From: Bog-375 sp049587755
Lineage (GTDB): Bacteria > Acidobacteriota > Terriglobia > Bryobacterales > Bryobacteraceae
Direction of reading: 5' to 3'
Length of the DNA stretch: 64,000 nucleotides
Assembly: GCA_049587755.1 (NCBI GenBank)
Contig: JBAVEN010000034.1
Span: 31,288-95,287, forward strand
The position numbers were made by a program, and so were the translations under genes. A model generated the notes under the pieces. The model made no database searches and had not been told where the DNA came from. It saw nothing but the letters and a program-made list of their open reading frames with translations. How positions within the stretch are numbered: the stretch's first letter is position 1; each line of letters opens with the position of its first letter. Below are positions 33,189-41,595 of this stretch, one piece after another.

Positions 33189-34652
33189 TCACCCGCGCGC
33201 GAATTTCCCTGCCACTAGGCATCCCACCGCCAGTACCGCGCACAGCCACGCGAACCAGTCGCCGTGGCGTGTGTAAAACGTCTCTCCGGATTCATAGTTG
33301 AAATGGACGATCGAAGTCGCCTCGACAAATAGCGGCAGCGCGGACCGCACGCGGCCGGCTGGGTCGATGGCGGCGGTGATGCCGTCGTTGGCGGCGCGCA
33401 GAATCCAGCGGCGGTTTTCGACGGCGCGCATGCGCACGATTTCCAGGTGCTGGCGGCGCGCGGCGGTCTTGCCGAACCAGCCGTCGTTGGAGATGTTGAC
33501 CAGAACTTCGGCCCCACCGGCCGCGAAGTGGCGCACGAAGTTGGGGAACACAGATTCGTAGCAGATGAAAGCGCCGATCTTGCGATCGCCCACGGGCGAA
33601 ACCACCACGCCGCGTCCGGCCGCGAAATCGCCGGCTTCCTTGGAGATCTTTTCCGTGAGCGCGCCGAACGGCCAAGGGACGAATTCGCCGAACGGTACCA
33701 GGTTCACCTTGTCGTAGCGGCTGACGCGAAACCCCTCCGGCGATACCAGAGTGGCCGAATTGAGCGGCGCGCCGGCGGGCGTGTAGGCCACCGTCCCCAT
33801 CAGCAGATAAGTGTGCATAGTCCGCGCCAGATCGGCCGTTCGCGCGCGGAAGACCGGGTCTTCATCGTAATAAAACGGCGCCGGCACTTCGGGCCATATC
33901 ACAAGGGAGGGCGGATGGGCGCTTTCGGCGGCCGCACCGCGCACCGTGTCTTCGGCCATCATGCTTCGCGCGCGGTCGGCCGCCTCGTTCGTCCAATCCT
34001 CGGTCTCAGAAAGATCGGGCTGCACCAGCAGCGCGGTTTCGCGTCCGGGCTGAGCGTCCGGCAGCGGCGGCAGGAGGAACAGCAAGAGGAGAGCCGCCAT
34101 CCACGCCAGTTCCTTCCGCGGCCGGCCCAGCAGGCGCAGCGCCAGCGCCGCCGCCATCATCGCGAACACGAAAGAAACGCCGTAGACGCCGGTGGATGGC
34201 GCCAGGCGCAACGGCACGCTCATATCGATGGCAGCGTTTCCCAGCGCCAGCCAGGCGAAGCCGAAAAATCCGTGTGTGGCTTCCAGCGCAACCCATAGCG
34301 CCGCCACCGCCGGCGTAGCCCACCAGCCGCCGGTCAGCATTCCGGCCAGCAGCGCGAATACCGCCATGTGCAGGCCCTTGGCCAGGGCGAACAGCGTGAA
34401 CACGGCCCAGCCAACGCCCTCGCCCATCCCGCCGTGAACCGCCAGCGTGAACTGAATCCAGTGGCAGACCCCGAACCAGTAGGCGATGCCGCAAGCCCAA
34501 CCCAGCAGGAAGCGCCTCCACGGCCTGGATTCGCGCGCCACCGCGGCCACCAACGGAGCCAGAGCGATCGCCGCCACCCAGGCGAAATCGAAGCCGGGGA
34601 AGGCCAGCACCAGGAGCCCGGCCGAAGCCAGCGCCAGCAGCCAGTTCAGCAC
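33189..34652 (-). CDS. lnt: apolipoprotein N-acyltransferase
   Basis: Inner-membrane enzyme that adds the third acyl chain to the N-terminal cysteine of lipoproteins. 487 residues. Six to eight helices (about 1-200 and a last one near 465) frame a nitrilase-like domain with the triad Glu255 (IWPEVP), Lys315 (RYDKVNLVPFGE) and Cys364 (FICYESVFP). The start at 34652 overlaps the lipA stop by seven bases, so lipA-lnt form an operon. The Lgt-like domain encoded at 24.9-26.8 kb is the only other lipoprotein-acylation candidate in the window. Confidence 0.95.
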   Translation of the reverse strand: MLNWLLALASAGLLVLAFPGFDFAWVAAIALAPLVAAVARESRPWRRFLLGWACGIAYWFGVCHWIQFTLAVHGGMGEGVGWAVFTLFALAKGLHMAVFALLAGMLTGGWWATPAVAALWVALEATHGFFGFAWLALGNAAIDMSVPLRLAPSTGVYGVSFVFAMMAAALALRLLGRPRKELAWMAALLLLFLLPPLPDAQPGRETALLVQPDLSETEDWTNEAADRARSMMAEDTVRGAAAESAHPPSLVIWPEVPAPFYYDEDPVFRARTADLARTMHTYLLMGTVAYTPAGAPLNSATLVSPEGFRVSRYDKVNLVPFGEFVPWPFGALTEKISKEAGDFAAGRGVVVSPVGDRKIGAFICYESVFPNFVRHFAAGGAEVLVNISNDGWFGKTAARRQHLEIVRMRAVENRRWILRAANDGITAAIDPAGRVRSALPLFVEATSIVHFNYESGETFYTRHGDWFAWLCAVLAVGCLVAGKFARG

Positions 34653-35590
34653 GGGCCGCGTTGCGCCTGTTCGCTTACCGCGTCCGCCATATAGGAGCTG
34701 CGCACCAGCGGGCCGCTGAACACCATTTTGAATCCGAGCGCCATGCCATGCGCGCGGTAGCTTTCGAACTGCTCGAGCGCGACGTACTCCACCACCGGCA
34801 AATTGCGGCGCGCGGGCTGCAGGTATTGTCCGATGGTGGCCACGTCCGCGCCCGCCTGCCGCAAGTCGCCGAGCAGCGCGTGGACTTCGTCCGCCGTCTC
34901 GCCAAGCCCCACCATGAAACCGGATTTGGTCAGCATGGCGGGCGACTGGCCATGGGCAAAGCCGTGCGCAAAGCGAAGCACCTCGAGCGACTGCCGATAG
35001 TCCGCCTGCGGCCGCACCCGCCGATACAGCCGCGGCACCGTCTCCAGATTGTGATTGAAGACGTGCGGGCCGGCATCGAGCACGCGCGCCACCGCGTCGA
35101 GGTCTCCGCAGAAGTCCGGCGTCAGCACTTCCACGCGCGCCGCCGGCAGGGCGCGCCGCACCTCGCGCACCGTCTCGGCGAAATGACGGGAGCCGCCGTC
35201 TTCCAGGTCGTCGCGGTTGACGCTGGTGATAACCACGTAGCGGAGGCCCATTTCGGCGGCCATGCGCGCCACGTTGGCGGGCTCGGCCGGGTCGAGGTGC
35301 GTGTCATACCGCCGCGGATTGAGCTTGGGGACCGAGCAGAAACCGCAGCCGCGCGTGCAACGGTCGCCCAGAATCATGAAAGCGGCGGCCGAACGGTGGA
35401 AGCATTCGTGGATGTTGGGGCAGCGCGCCGATTCGCAAACGGTGTGCAGGTTCCGCTGCCGCAGCCCGCTCTTGAGCCGGTGGAGCGATTCATGGTGCGT
35501 GCGCGGCTTGCGCGCCCAATCCGGCAGCCGCGGCCGCGGTGCGTTGATCTGCACCAACGGTCCGTCGGAAAGGCCGTCGCTAGCCCTCAT
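34646..35590 (-). CDS. lipA: lipoyl synthase
   Basis: Radical-SAM enzyme that inserts two sulfurs into octanoyl groups on lipoyl domains. 314 residues. The auxiliary cluster is bound by Cys52, Cys57 and Cys63 (CESARCPNIHEC), and the SAM cluster by Cys78, Cys82 and Cys85 (CTRGCGFC). A C-terminal RSSYMAD provides the conserved Ser/Arg region. It starts at MRASDGLSDG and overlaps lnt by seven bases. The upstream 130 bp contain a hairpin-rich repeat element rather than an evident promoter. Confidence 0.95.
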   Translation of the reverse strand: MRASDGLSDGPLVQINAPRPRLPDWARKPRTHHESLHRLKSGLRQRNLHTVCESARCPNIHECFHRSAAAFMILGDRCTRGCGFCSVPKLNPRRYDTHLDPAEPANVARMAAEMGLRYVVITSVNRDDLEDGGSRHFAETVREVRRALPAARVEVLTPDFCGDLDAVARVLDAGPHVFNHNLETVPRLYRRVRPQADYRQSLEVLRFAHGFAHGQSPAMLTKSGFMVGLGETADEVHALLGDLRQAGADVATIGQYLQPARRNLPVVEYVALEQFESYRAHGMALGFKMVFSGPLVRSSYMADAVSEQAQRGPC

Positions 35591-35615
35591 TTCTCACACC
35601 CCACTCTGCCCCCGT

Positions 35616-35717
35616 GGCGCAGGCAGTCATGCCTGCTGTGTCGAGAGTCGTCTCGACATTTCTTTTCCCTGCAGCGTCGCCACGACTGGCGACGCTGCAG
35701 GCAGGACTGCCCGCGCC
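35616..35717. repeat. hairpin-rich extragenic repeat with 21-bp inverted ends (copy B)
   Basis: About 102 bp. Its ends (35616-35636 and 35697-35717) are inverted repeats matching at 19 of 21 positions. Inside are GCAGGCA-GTCA-TGCCTGC, GTCGAGA-GTCG-TCTCGAC and a perfect 14-bp stem with loop CGAC (35669-35700). All loops are four bases. It fills almost the whole gap between the SPOR gene and lipA. It resembles a REP/BIME or MITE-type element. Part of the motif order recurs at 18403-18430. Confidence 0.65.
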
Positions 35718-35720
35718 GCG

Positions 35721-36293
35721 CTACTTCTTAATCGGATGGAATCCGGCGTTTTCGAGAGCGGTCTTCGCCTTGCTCATCGCTGCCATGTCGTTATACGGGC
35801 CCACCAGCACGCGCGTCAGGTTGTTCCGCCCGGGCGTCATCAGTGCCGGAAACCCTTTGTCTTTGAGGGTGCGGACCATCATTTCGGCATCCGTCTCTTT
35901 GAGCGCCATCACCTGCCAATAAGAACCAGGCGGTGGCTCCTCGGATTCGGTCTCGGCCGCGGCTGGGGCGCCGCCTTCCGGCACCGTCGCGCCCGGTGCG
36001 CTGGGCGTTTCCTGGCCGGCGGCGGCGGCATCGGGCGGCGGCTGAGCCGGCGTTTCCACCCCGGCAGTCGGTGGCTGTGGCGGCGGCTGCGGCGACGCGA
36101 CGGGCTGCGGGCGGTCCGTCGATGGCGTCGCGCCCGCTTCCGACAACTTGGCCGAACGCGGAGAATTCTGGCCCACCACATACCCGAGAGCAAAGAACAC
36201 CGCGAACAGCAGAACCACGATAAACAGCCCGCTCAGAAGCTGCCCGTTGCCCAGCACCAGTTCGAACTCGCCCGTCTCGCCTTCTCGCCTCAT
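35721..36293 (-). CDS. SPOR domain membrane protein
   Basis: 190 residues: a short cytoplasmic start (MRREGETGEFELVLGNGQ), one helix (about 20-42), a long Pro/Ala-rich periplasmic linker and a C-terminal SPOR domain (about 118-190: YWQVMALKETDAEMMVRTLKDKGFPALM and RVLVGPYNDMAAMSKAKTALENAGF). SPOR domains bind denuded glycan at the division septum. The start at 36293 (GGTGAAGG before it) is preferred to a longer frame from 36347. It follows the slipin gene on the same strand after 83 bp. Confidence 0.85.
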   Translation of the reverse strand: MRREGETGEFELVLGNGQLLSGLFIVVLLFAVFFALGYVVGQNSPRSAKLSEAGATPSTDRPQPVASPQPPPQPPTAGVETPAQPPPDAAAAGQETPSAPGATVPEGGAPAAAETESEEPPPGSYWQVMALKETDAEMMVRTLKDKGFPALMTPGRNNLTRVLVGPYNDMAAMSKAKTALENAGFHPIKK

Positions 36294-36376
36294 CGAACCT
36301 TCACCCGATTTGCCGCCAGCGCGCGGGATCCAACTGCAAACGCGCAAGCCGGCATGCCTTCACACGCGCTCAATCG

Positions 36377-37171
36377 CTATGCCGGCTTGGAACCGGCCGG
36401 CCCAGTCGGCGGCGTGCCCACCCGATCCAGCGCGTGCCCCAAAGATGCAAGTATATCCACCGGCAGGGGGAACACGATAGTCGTATTCTTCTCCGTGCCG
36501 ATTTCCACCAGCGTTTGCAGGTAGCGCAACGTGATGGCCGCCGGTTGTTTCTGAATTACTTCCGCCGCCATGGCCAGCTTGGTGGACGCCGTATACTCAC
36601 CTTCCGCATGGATGACTTTGGCGCGCCGCTCACGCTCGGCTTCGGCCTGCCGCGCAATGGCGCGGATCATCTGCTCGGCCAGGTCCACCTGCTTGACTTC
36701 CACCATCGTCACCTTCACGCCCCAGGTGGAGGTGTGCTGGTCCAGGATGGATTGCAGCCGCACATTCAGCTTCTCCCGCTGGCTCAACAGTTCGTCCAAC
36801 TCCACTTCACCCAGCACGCTGCGCAGCGTGGTCTGGGCCAGTTGCGAAGTCGCGTACAGGAAATTGGAAACTTCCACCACCGCCAGCCGCGGTTCGATCA
36901 CGCGAAAATACACCACAGCGTTCACCTTCACGGTGACGTTGTCGCGGGTTACCACGTCCTGCGCCGGCACCTCCAGCGTGTCGATGCGCAAGGAAACCCG
37001 AACCATGCGGTCGAGGGGCGCAAACACGAGAATGATGCCGGGCCCTTTGGGCTCCGCCAACAGGCGCCCCAGCCGGAAGATTACGCCGCGCTCGTATTCG
37101 CGCAGGATTTTTATGGAGCTCAGCAGGTACAGCACTATGAGGATAATCGCAATCGTCGACACATCGAACAT
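36377..37171 (-). CDS. slipin (stomatin/prohibitin-like SPFH protein)
   Basis: 264 residues. One N-terminal membrane helix (FDVSTIAIILIVLYLLSSI), then an SPFH domain (about 25-200: REYERGVIFRLGRL, GPGIILVFAPLDRMVRVSLRIDTLEVPAQDVVTRDNVTV, FLYATSQLAQTTLRSVLGEVELDELLSQREKLN) and a charged helical tail. It forms membrane microdomain scaffolds and is typically paired with an NfeD protease. GGAGGCTGA precedes ATG 37171, two bases after the nfeD stop, so both are co-expressed. Confidence 0.93.
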   Translation of the reverse strand: MFDVSTIAIILIVLYLLSSIKILREYERGVIFRLGRLLAEPKGPGIILVFAPLDRMVRVSLRIDTLEVPAQDVVTRDNVTVKVNAVVYFRVIEPRLAVVEVSNFLYATSQLAQTTLRSVLGEVELDELLSQREKLNVRLQSILDQHTSTWGVKVTMVEVKQVDLAEQMIRAIARQAEAERERRAKVIHAEGEYTASTKLAMAAEVIQKQPAAITLRYLQTLVEIGTEKNTTIVFPLPVDILASLGHALDRVGTPPTGPAGSKPA

Positions 37172-37173
37172 GT

Positions 37174-38463
37174 TCAGCCTCCAGTCCCATCCGCGACCGG
37201 CTCCACGGTAAGCGTCAACCGCCTGACCGCGGTGACCCGCACCCGCGCACCAGCGGGCACGTTCTCTCCTGCGACCGCGTTCCAGTATTCTCCATGGACG
37301 AACACCTTGCCTGTCGGCGCCAGGTCGGTCACTGCCGAGCCGGTTTCGCCGATCATTCCCTGCTCTCCGGTCACCACCTTGTTGCTGCGTGCGCGCACGG
37401 CGAGCGACACCAGCGCGGCGGTGATGAGGGAAAACGGCAGCGCCAGCCCGATGGCCGTGCTCCAGTGGATGCGCAGCTCGGGCAGCGGGCTGTCGATAAG
37501 CATCACCGCCCCCAGCACCATCGATACCGTCCCGCCCACCGCCAGCACGCCGTGCGCCGCAAACTTGGCCTCGAGCGCGAACAGCGTAAAAGACAAGGCC
37601 AGCAACGCCGCGCCCAGCCAGTTGATGGGCAGCACCGAAAGCGCCGCAAGCCCGAGCAGCACCAGGATCGCTCCGATGACCCCGGGCGCGACCAGCCCTG
37701 GCGAACTGAACTCGATGTAGATCGCCAGCGCGCCGATCACCAGCAGAACCAGCGCGATGTTGGGATCGGCGATGGCGGAGATGATGCGCTGCCGCCACGT
37801 CTTCTCGTAAACCTCGACCACGGCGTCTCGCAATGCGAGCGTCTGCGTGCGCCCGTCGAACCGCGTCACCGTGCGGCCATCGAGCGCCGCCAGCAGAGCC
37901 GGCGTATCGGCGGCGACGAGGTCGATCAAGTGGTTCTCCAGCGCCTCTTTCTCTGTGAATGACTTGCTTCCGCGCACCGCGGTCTCCGCCAGCGCGCTGT
38001 TGCGCCCACGTTTGGTGGTGATGCTGCGCATGTACGCGGCGGCGTCATTTTCCACCTTCTCTTTCATCACCGCGTCCATTTCGCCTGTCATCAGCACTGG
38101 ATGCGCCGCTCCGGTGTTGGTGCCCGGCGCCATGGCCGCCGCATCGCCCGATTCGAGAATGAAGAAACCCGCGGATGCCGCCCGGCCGCCGCTAGGGGCT
38201 ACATAAGTAGCCACCGGGATCGGCGACGCGAGGATCTCTTCGATGGTCTCGCGCATCGCATCCATCAATCCGCCCGGCGTGTTCAGACGGACGATGATGA
38301 GCGCGGCGTTTTCCTGCCGCGCTTGCGCGATGGCGCCGGCCACAATCTCCGCTGTGACAGGATGCACCACTCCATCGACGTCCGCGATCACCACCTTCGG
38401 CGCCGCCGCCCACGCCTGCGCGGTGAGTCCGGCCGAAACCGCGAGAATGATGCCTGCGCGCAA
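37174..38463 (-). CDS. NfeD-family membrane serine protease
   Basis: 429 residues: signal peptide (1-20), a ClpP-class protease domain (about 22-215) with catalytic Ser97 (GRAASAGFF) and probably Lys136, four or five helices (about 235-345), and a C-terminal OB-fold NfeD domain (about 360-429). The long (1510-N-type) form acts on the C-terminus of its partner stomatin. The slipin gene follows after 2 bp, as expected. The start MRAGIILAVSAGLTAQAWAA opens the signal peptide. Confidence 0.93.
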   Translation of the reverse strand: MRAGIILAVSAGLTAQAWAAAPKVVIADVDGVVHPVTAEIVAGAIAQARQENAALIIVRLNTPGGLMDAMRETIEEILASPIPVATYVAPSGGRAASAGFFILESGDAAAMAPGTNTGAAHPVLMTGEMDAVMKEKVENDAAAYMRSITTKRGRNSALAETAVRGSKSFTEKEALENHLIDLVAADTPALLAALDGRTVTRFDGRTQTLALRDAVVEVYEKTWRQRIISAIADPNIALVLLVIGALAIYIEFSSPGLVAPGVIGAILVLLGLAALSVLPINWLGAALLALSFTLFALEAKFAAHGVLAVGGTVSMVLGAVMLIDSPLPELRIHWSTAIGLALPFSLITAALVSLAVRARSNKVVTGEQGMIGETGSAVTDLAPTGKVFVHGEYWNAVAGENVPAGARVRVTAVRRLTLTVEPVADGTGG

Positions 38464-38690
38464 TCTGCTTCCACTATACCTCCGGTCATTGCTTGCTGCC
38501 GCGCCTCACCCGGCGGCGCCGGTTGGCGGCGTCAATGCAATCCCCTCCCACAGGCGAATCAAGGACTTGCGATGCCTTAGGGGTATGGGCGCGCACTCTT
38601 GTGATGGAATTGATAGAAAGTTCCGATAGCAGTCCCTTCGCGGCTCTAGTAAAATAGAAAATAGTCGCAATAACCTTTTGGAAAGAACCA

Positions 38691-38987
38691 ATGCCTACAA
38701 AGCGTACCAAAGAAAACGATATCGCTATCTCCGCTGCTGCGTCCTCGCCCGTGCGCCGCAAATCCGCCATCACCCCCCGGACCAAACATGGTCTGAAGAG
38801 AGCCGGCGCGCCGGAAGCTGACGCCGCCGTGGAAGTCGTCGACGTGGAAGTAAGGCATTCGCCGACCGTGGACGAAATCGCAGCCCTCGCTTATACTTAC
38901 TGGGCTGGACGCGGCTATCAAGGCGGTTCGCCTGAAGAAGACTGGTTGCGCGCCGAGGAGGAACTGCGCGCCAAAGCCTCGGCTTAA
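38691..38987 (+). CDS. DUF2934 domain protein
   Basis: 98 residues. A basic, disordered N-terminus (many Lys/Arg, residues 1-45) is followed by the DUF2934 motif near the end: IAALAYTYWAGRGYQGGSPEEDWLRAE. This small family is common in acidobacteria and proteobacteria and has no known function. It begins 227 bp from nfeD in a gap that contains AT-rich -10-like sequences (around 38650) but no second gene. A TTGGAAAGAAC ribosome site precedes ATG 38691. Confidence 0.8.
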   Translation: MPTKRTKENDIAISAAASSPVRRKSAITPRTKHGLKRAGAPEADAAVEVVDVEVRHSPTVDEIAALAYTYWAGRGYQGGSPEEDWLRAEEELRAKASA

Positions 38988-39089
38988 CCGTCGGGCTTGT
39001 GCCCGACCGAGCTGGGGCAATGCGGAACGCGCCGGCGCAAATCCGGAGGCCGGCGAGAGATTACGTGCCGCCTCGTTGTACCCTTGGGC

Positions 39090-39704
39090 TTACTTGTACT
39101 TTCGCAGCACCGCCAGCAGGCGGCCTTGGATTTGTACGTCCCGCGCCGGCGCCAGAATCGGTTTCAGCGCCGAATTCGCCGGTTGCAGGCGGATAATGCC
39201 GCCGGGTTCGCGATAGAACCGCTTTAGCGTCGTCTCGTTTCCGCCCAGCAGCGCCACCACAATATCTCCGTCGCGCGCATCCGGGATGCGCTCCAGCAGG
39301 ATCAGATCGCCATCGCAGATGTGGTCCTCGATCATGGAATCGCCGCGGACCTCGAGCGCATAGGTGTTGCCGTTGCCGGCGAAGTCGGCGAAATGCAGCT
39401 CTTCCCTCTGCTCCATGGCTTCTACCGGCGCGCCCGCCGCGATGCGGCCCAGCAGCGGCACACCCAACCGCGGGCGCTGCCGCTCCTGCAGGAACTTGGG
39501 CGCCAGTTCCAGCGAGCGGCTTTGGTTGAAGCCACGTTTCAGGTAACCCTTATGTTCCAGCGCGGTGATGTGCTTGTGGACGGTCGCCAGCGAAGCCAAC
39601 TGTAACCCGTGCGCGATTTCCTCGTAGCTCGGGCAGTATCCGTGCTCATCCCGGAAGTCGGCAATGAGGTCGAGCAACTGTCGTTGCCGTTTGGTCAGCG
39701 CCAT
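39090..39704 (-). CDS. lexA: LexA repressor
   Basis: 204 residues. A winged-helix DNA-binding domain (about 1-65) joins a peptidase S24 domain (about 80-204). Self-cleavage would occur at Ala90-Gly91 (GRIAAGAP). The dyad is Ser123 (RGDSMIEDH) and Lys161 (TTLKRFY). It is activated by RecA filaments after DNA damage. GGGGGTGAGG lies seven bases before ATG 39704. The IS element inserted only 45 bp upstream of the start codon, right at the edge of the promoter. Confidence 0.95.
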   Translation of the reverse strand: MALTKRQRQLLDLIADFRDEHGYCPSYEEIAHGLQLASLATVHKHITALEHKGYLKRGFNQSRSLELAPKFLQERQRPRLGVPLLGRIAAGAPVEAMEQREELHFADFAGNGNTYALEVRGDSMIEDHICDGDLILLERIPDARDGDIVVALLGGNETTLKRFYREPGGIIRLQPANSALKPILAPARDVQIQGRLLAVLRKYK

Positions 39705-39721
39705 AAGCGAACCTCACCCCC

Positions 39722-39750
39722 ATTATGGGCGAAGAAAAAGGGAAAAGCAA
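39722..39750 (-). promoter_or_regulatory. lexA promoter
   Basis: On the minus strand TTGCTT (39745-39750), 17-bp spacer, CATAAT (39722-39727). The -10 box lies inside the 11-bp palindrome CCCATTATGGG (39719-39729), which could be an autoregulatory operator. The IS target duplication starts at 39750, the outer base of the -35 box. Confidence 0.65.
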
Positions 39751-39757
39751 GAACTGC
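39750..39757. repeat. 8-bp target-site duplication, left
   Basis: AGAACTGC, repeated exactly at 41637-41644 on the other side of the element. Confidence 0.9.
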
Positions 39758-39782
39758 GGTAATTATCCCATGAGGACAAGTA
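39758..39782. repeat. left terminal inverted repeat of the IS1595-family element
   Basis: 25 bp beginning GGTAATTATCCC; differs from the right end only at positions 13, 17 and 18. Confidence 0.92.
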
Positions 39783-39862
39783 AACATGATACCCTAGGGC
39801 GTGACCTTCCTCGAACGGACATATTCAATTTCCACAAGTCAGAGGAACTCCTGGATGACCCT

Positions 39863-40555
39863 ATGGAATTTCGCTTGATCTACAAGGGTCCGCTTCCGCC
39901 CGAAAGATGGGAAGATGAGCGCGCCGGACGCCCAGCCGGGAGGGCGAAGGATAAACACGACCTGAGAAAGTATTTTCATCCCCAACTACGTGAACTCTGG
40001 CAGAAAGATCCCGCGTTAAGGCGCCAAGCCGAGTCGTGGTTCCTTATTTACACTACGCCCCGTAACCAAGTAGACTTTCCTGGACCTGGGGTGCGACAAA
40101 TAGTGCCCGTAATGCCCAACTATCCGGGAGCAAAAAGATTTATAGACCACATAGCAGATGACCATGTTCGATTCGATGGCAAGCGGTTTATACCCCTCAT
40201 CAGCAAGGCTGGTGGCTTCTCTTGCGCTCTCGATATTCTGTTTTTACGAAGGGACTCCCCAGGAAACCTGATTGCTAACGGTGGAGATATAGACAACCGG
40301 ATCAAGGTCTTGCTGGATGGTCTTAGAATGCCATCGGACGTGAAGGAACTGGGCGGTTACGAGATAGACCCGGTTGAGGAGAACCCTTTTTATTGCTTGC
40401 TTGAAGATGATAGGCTTATAAGCAAGATTTCAGTAACCACCGACCGTCTCATTGTCCCCCAAAACACAGAAGAAGAAGTGCATAACGTGGAACTCGTAAT
40501 TCACGTTACGATGGTGAACCCAGAGCTTGTGTTTGCAGGTGGACGCCTAGTGTGA
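39863..40555 (+). CDS. RusA-like Holliday junction resolvase candidate (IS passenger)
   Basis: 230 residues from ATG 39863 (MEFRLIYKGPLPPERW). The region GDIDNRIKVLLDGL (Asp142, Asp144, Asn145, Lys148, Asp152) followed by LLEDDRLI (Asp182, Asp183) reproduces the RusA active-site order D-x-D-N-x-x-K-x-x-x-D-x-L...DD. RusA cleaves Holliday junctions as a dimer. At twice the usual 120 residues, the extra N-terminal part (about 30-110, Arg/Lys-rich) may bind DNA. An in-frame ATG at 39770 lies within the terminal repeat, and one at 39725 lies outside the element and is rejected. Base use differs from host genes. Function inferred from the motif only. Confidence 0.6.
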   Translation: MEFRLIYKGPLPPERWEDERAGRPAGRAKDKHDLRKYFHPQLRELWQKDPALRRQAESWFLIYTTPRNQVDFPGPGVRQIVPVMPNYPGAKRFIDHIADDHVRFDGKRFIPLISKAGGFSCALDILFLRRDSPGNLIANGGDIDNRIKVLLDGLRMPSDVKELGGYEIDPVEENPFYCLLEDDRLISKISVTTDRLIVPQNTEEEVHNVELVIHVTMVNPELVFAGGRLV

Positions 40556-40568
40556 GGATTGCGCTATT

Positions 40569-40709
40569 ATGAACTCAGGGATGTCCAAGAAAGCAAAACC
40601 GCCAAAGCAGGCCGGGGATGCGCGCCCGTTCACGCGGGCCGACTTCCACAGCCTGCTCCGCAAGGCGGTTACTCCGCCTTCTCCGAAACCTGCTCCAAAA
40701 TCTGCTTGA
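40569..40709 (+). CDS. 46-residue basic ORF in the IS element
   Basis: Starts 13 bp after the RusA-like stop with GAGGATT in front of ATG 40569. The product is basic and Pro-rich, with a short helix-like centre (FTRADFHSLLRKAV). Its last 41 bp overlap the 3' end of the transposase gene on the other strand. Small ORFs of this look are seen beside some mobile-element genes, but I cannot name a family. Confidence 0.4.
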   Translation: MNSGMSKKAKPPKQAGDARPFTRADFHSLLRKAVTPPSPKPAPKSA

Positions 40710-41589
40710 ACACTGGCGCGGGTACGTCTCTGCGGTTATACCGGAAAGCGTATTCGTCCAAGTACGCCTGCAAGAACTTCTGACTAACTGCGTGGTGGCT
40801 TCCGCTGATTCCGCGCTTAATTAGGCTCCAGAATCCTTCGATGGTGTTGGTGTGAACGTCGCCCATCACGTAGATGCCCGTGCTGTGATTGATGCGCCGA
40901 TGGTGGTAGCTATTGTTCGTGTGGCCGATTCCGCCGTAGGACTTTAGCTCATCAGTATAGATCGTGCTTTCGGGGAGCACGTATTTCTTCACATTGCGGA
41001 GCAGAGTCTTGCTGGTGCAATCGGGGATAGCGCGTGCCACCACGCGGCCCTTACGCTCAACCATGCCCATAACGGGCGTCTTGGTCTTGTCGCCGCGCAT
41101 GGGGCGTCCGGTCCCGTTCTTTCGCCTCCCGCCCGCGTACATTTCGTCGATCTCAACCGGCGATCCCTCCAGACTGACGTCCTCCGACATCAAGGTTCGG
41201 ATTTGTTTGAACATGCGCCATGCGGTCTTGTAGGTAACGCCGGTCTCGCGTTGAATCTGCTTTGCGGAGATCCCGCACTTTGTAGAGCCCATCTGAAACA
41301 TGGCGTGAAACCAAAGCTTCAAGCTGGTAGTGGACTTCTCAAAAATCGTTCCGGCGAGTGGGTAGATGTGATTTCCGCAGTGATCGCACGCGTAGGCGGT
41401 TCGGCCCGTCACGCGGTAGTGCTTGCGCTCAACCTTACACTTCGCGCAGGTGGTAACGCCGCCAGGGAAGCGCATTTCTTTGATGGCATCAAGGCAGGCA
41501 TCGTCGTCCGGAAACTCCGCATTGAACTGAATCAGCGTGTATTTCTGCGCTTGTGCCAGTACGTTGTTTCTGCCTTGAATGTCGCCCAT
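40669..41589 (-). CDS. IS1595-family transposase
   Basis: 306 residues. An N-terminal zinc ribbon (two CxxC pairs: CAKC near residue 48 and CDHC near residue 74), then a helix-turn-helix-like part (KCGISAKQIQRETGVTYKTAWRMFKQIR) and the DDE-type IS1595 domain with Asp in EIDEMYAGGRR, Asp in IYTDELKSYGG and the H-x-N-x-x-E-x-x-W-x-x-x-K block (HTNTIEGFWSLIKRG). All core motifs are intact, so it may be active. ATG 41589 lies six bases after the -10 box, with no ribosome site, so the message is probably leaderless. Confidence 0.93.
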   Translation of the reverse strand: MGDIQGRNNVLAQAQKYTLIQFNAEFPDDDACLDAIKEMRFPGGVTTCAKCKVERKHYRVTGRTAYACDHCGNHIYPLAGTIFEKSTTSLKLWFHAMFQMGSTKCGISAKQIQRETGVTYKTAWRMFKQIRTLMSEDVSLEGSPVEIDEMYAGGRRKNGTGRPMRGDKTKTPVMGMVERKGRVVARAIPDCTSKTLLRNVKKYVLPESTIYTDELKSYGGIGHTNNSYHHRRINHSTGIYVMGDVHTNTIEGFWSLIKRGISGSHHAVSQKFLQAYLDEYAFRYNRRDVPAPVFKQILEQVSEKAE

Positions 41590-41595
41590 GTAGAG

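Noticed and set aside
36434..37720. 428-codon plus-strand frame opposite slipin and NfeD
   Set aside because: Shadow of two well-identified genes that have catalytic residues and sensible starts.
39725..39862. Longer starts for the RusA-like ORF (ATG 39725 or 39770)
   Set aside because: 39725 lies outside the IS and inside the lexA promoter; 39770 lies in the terminal repeat. 39863 fits the fold start, though 39770 cannot be fully excluded.
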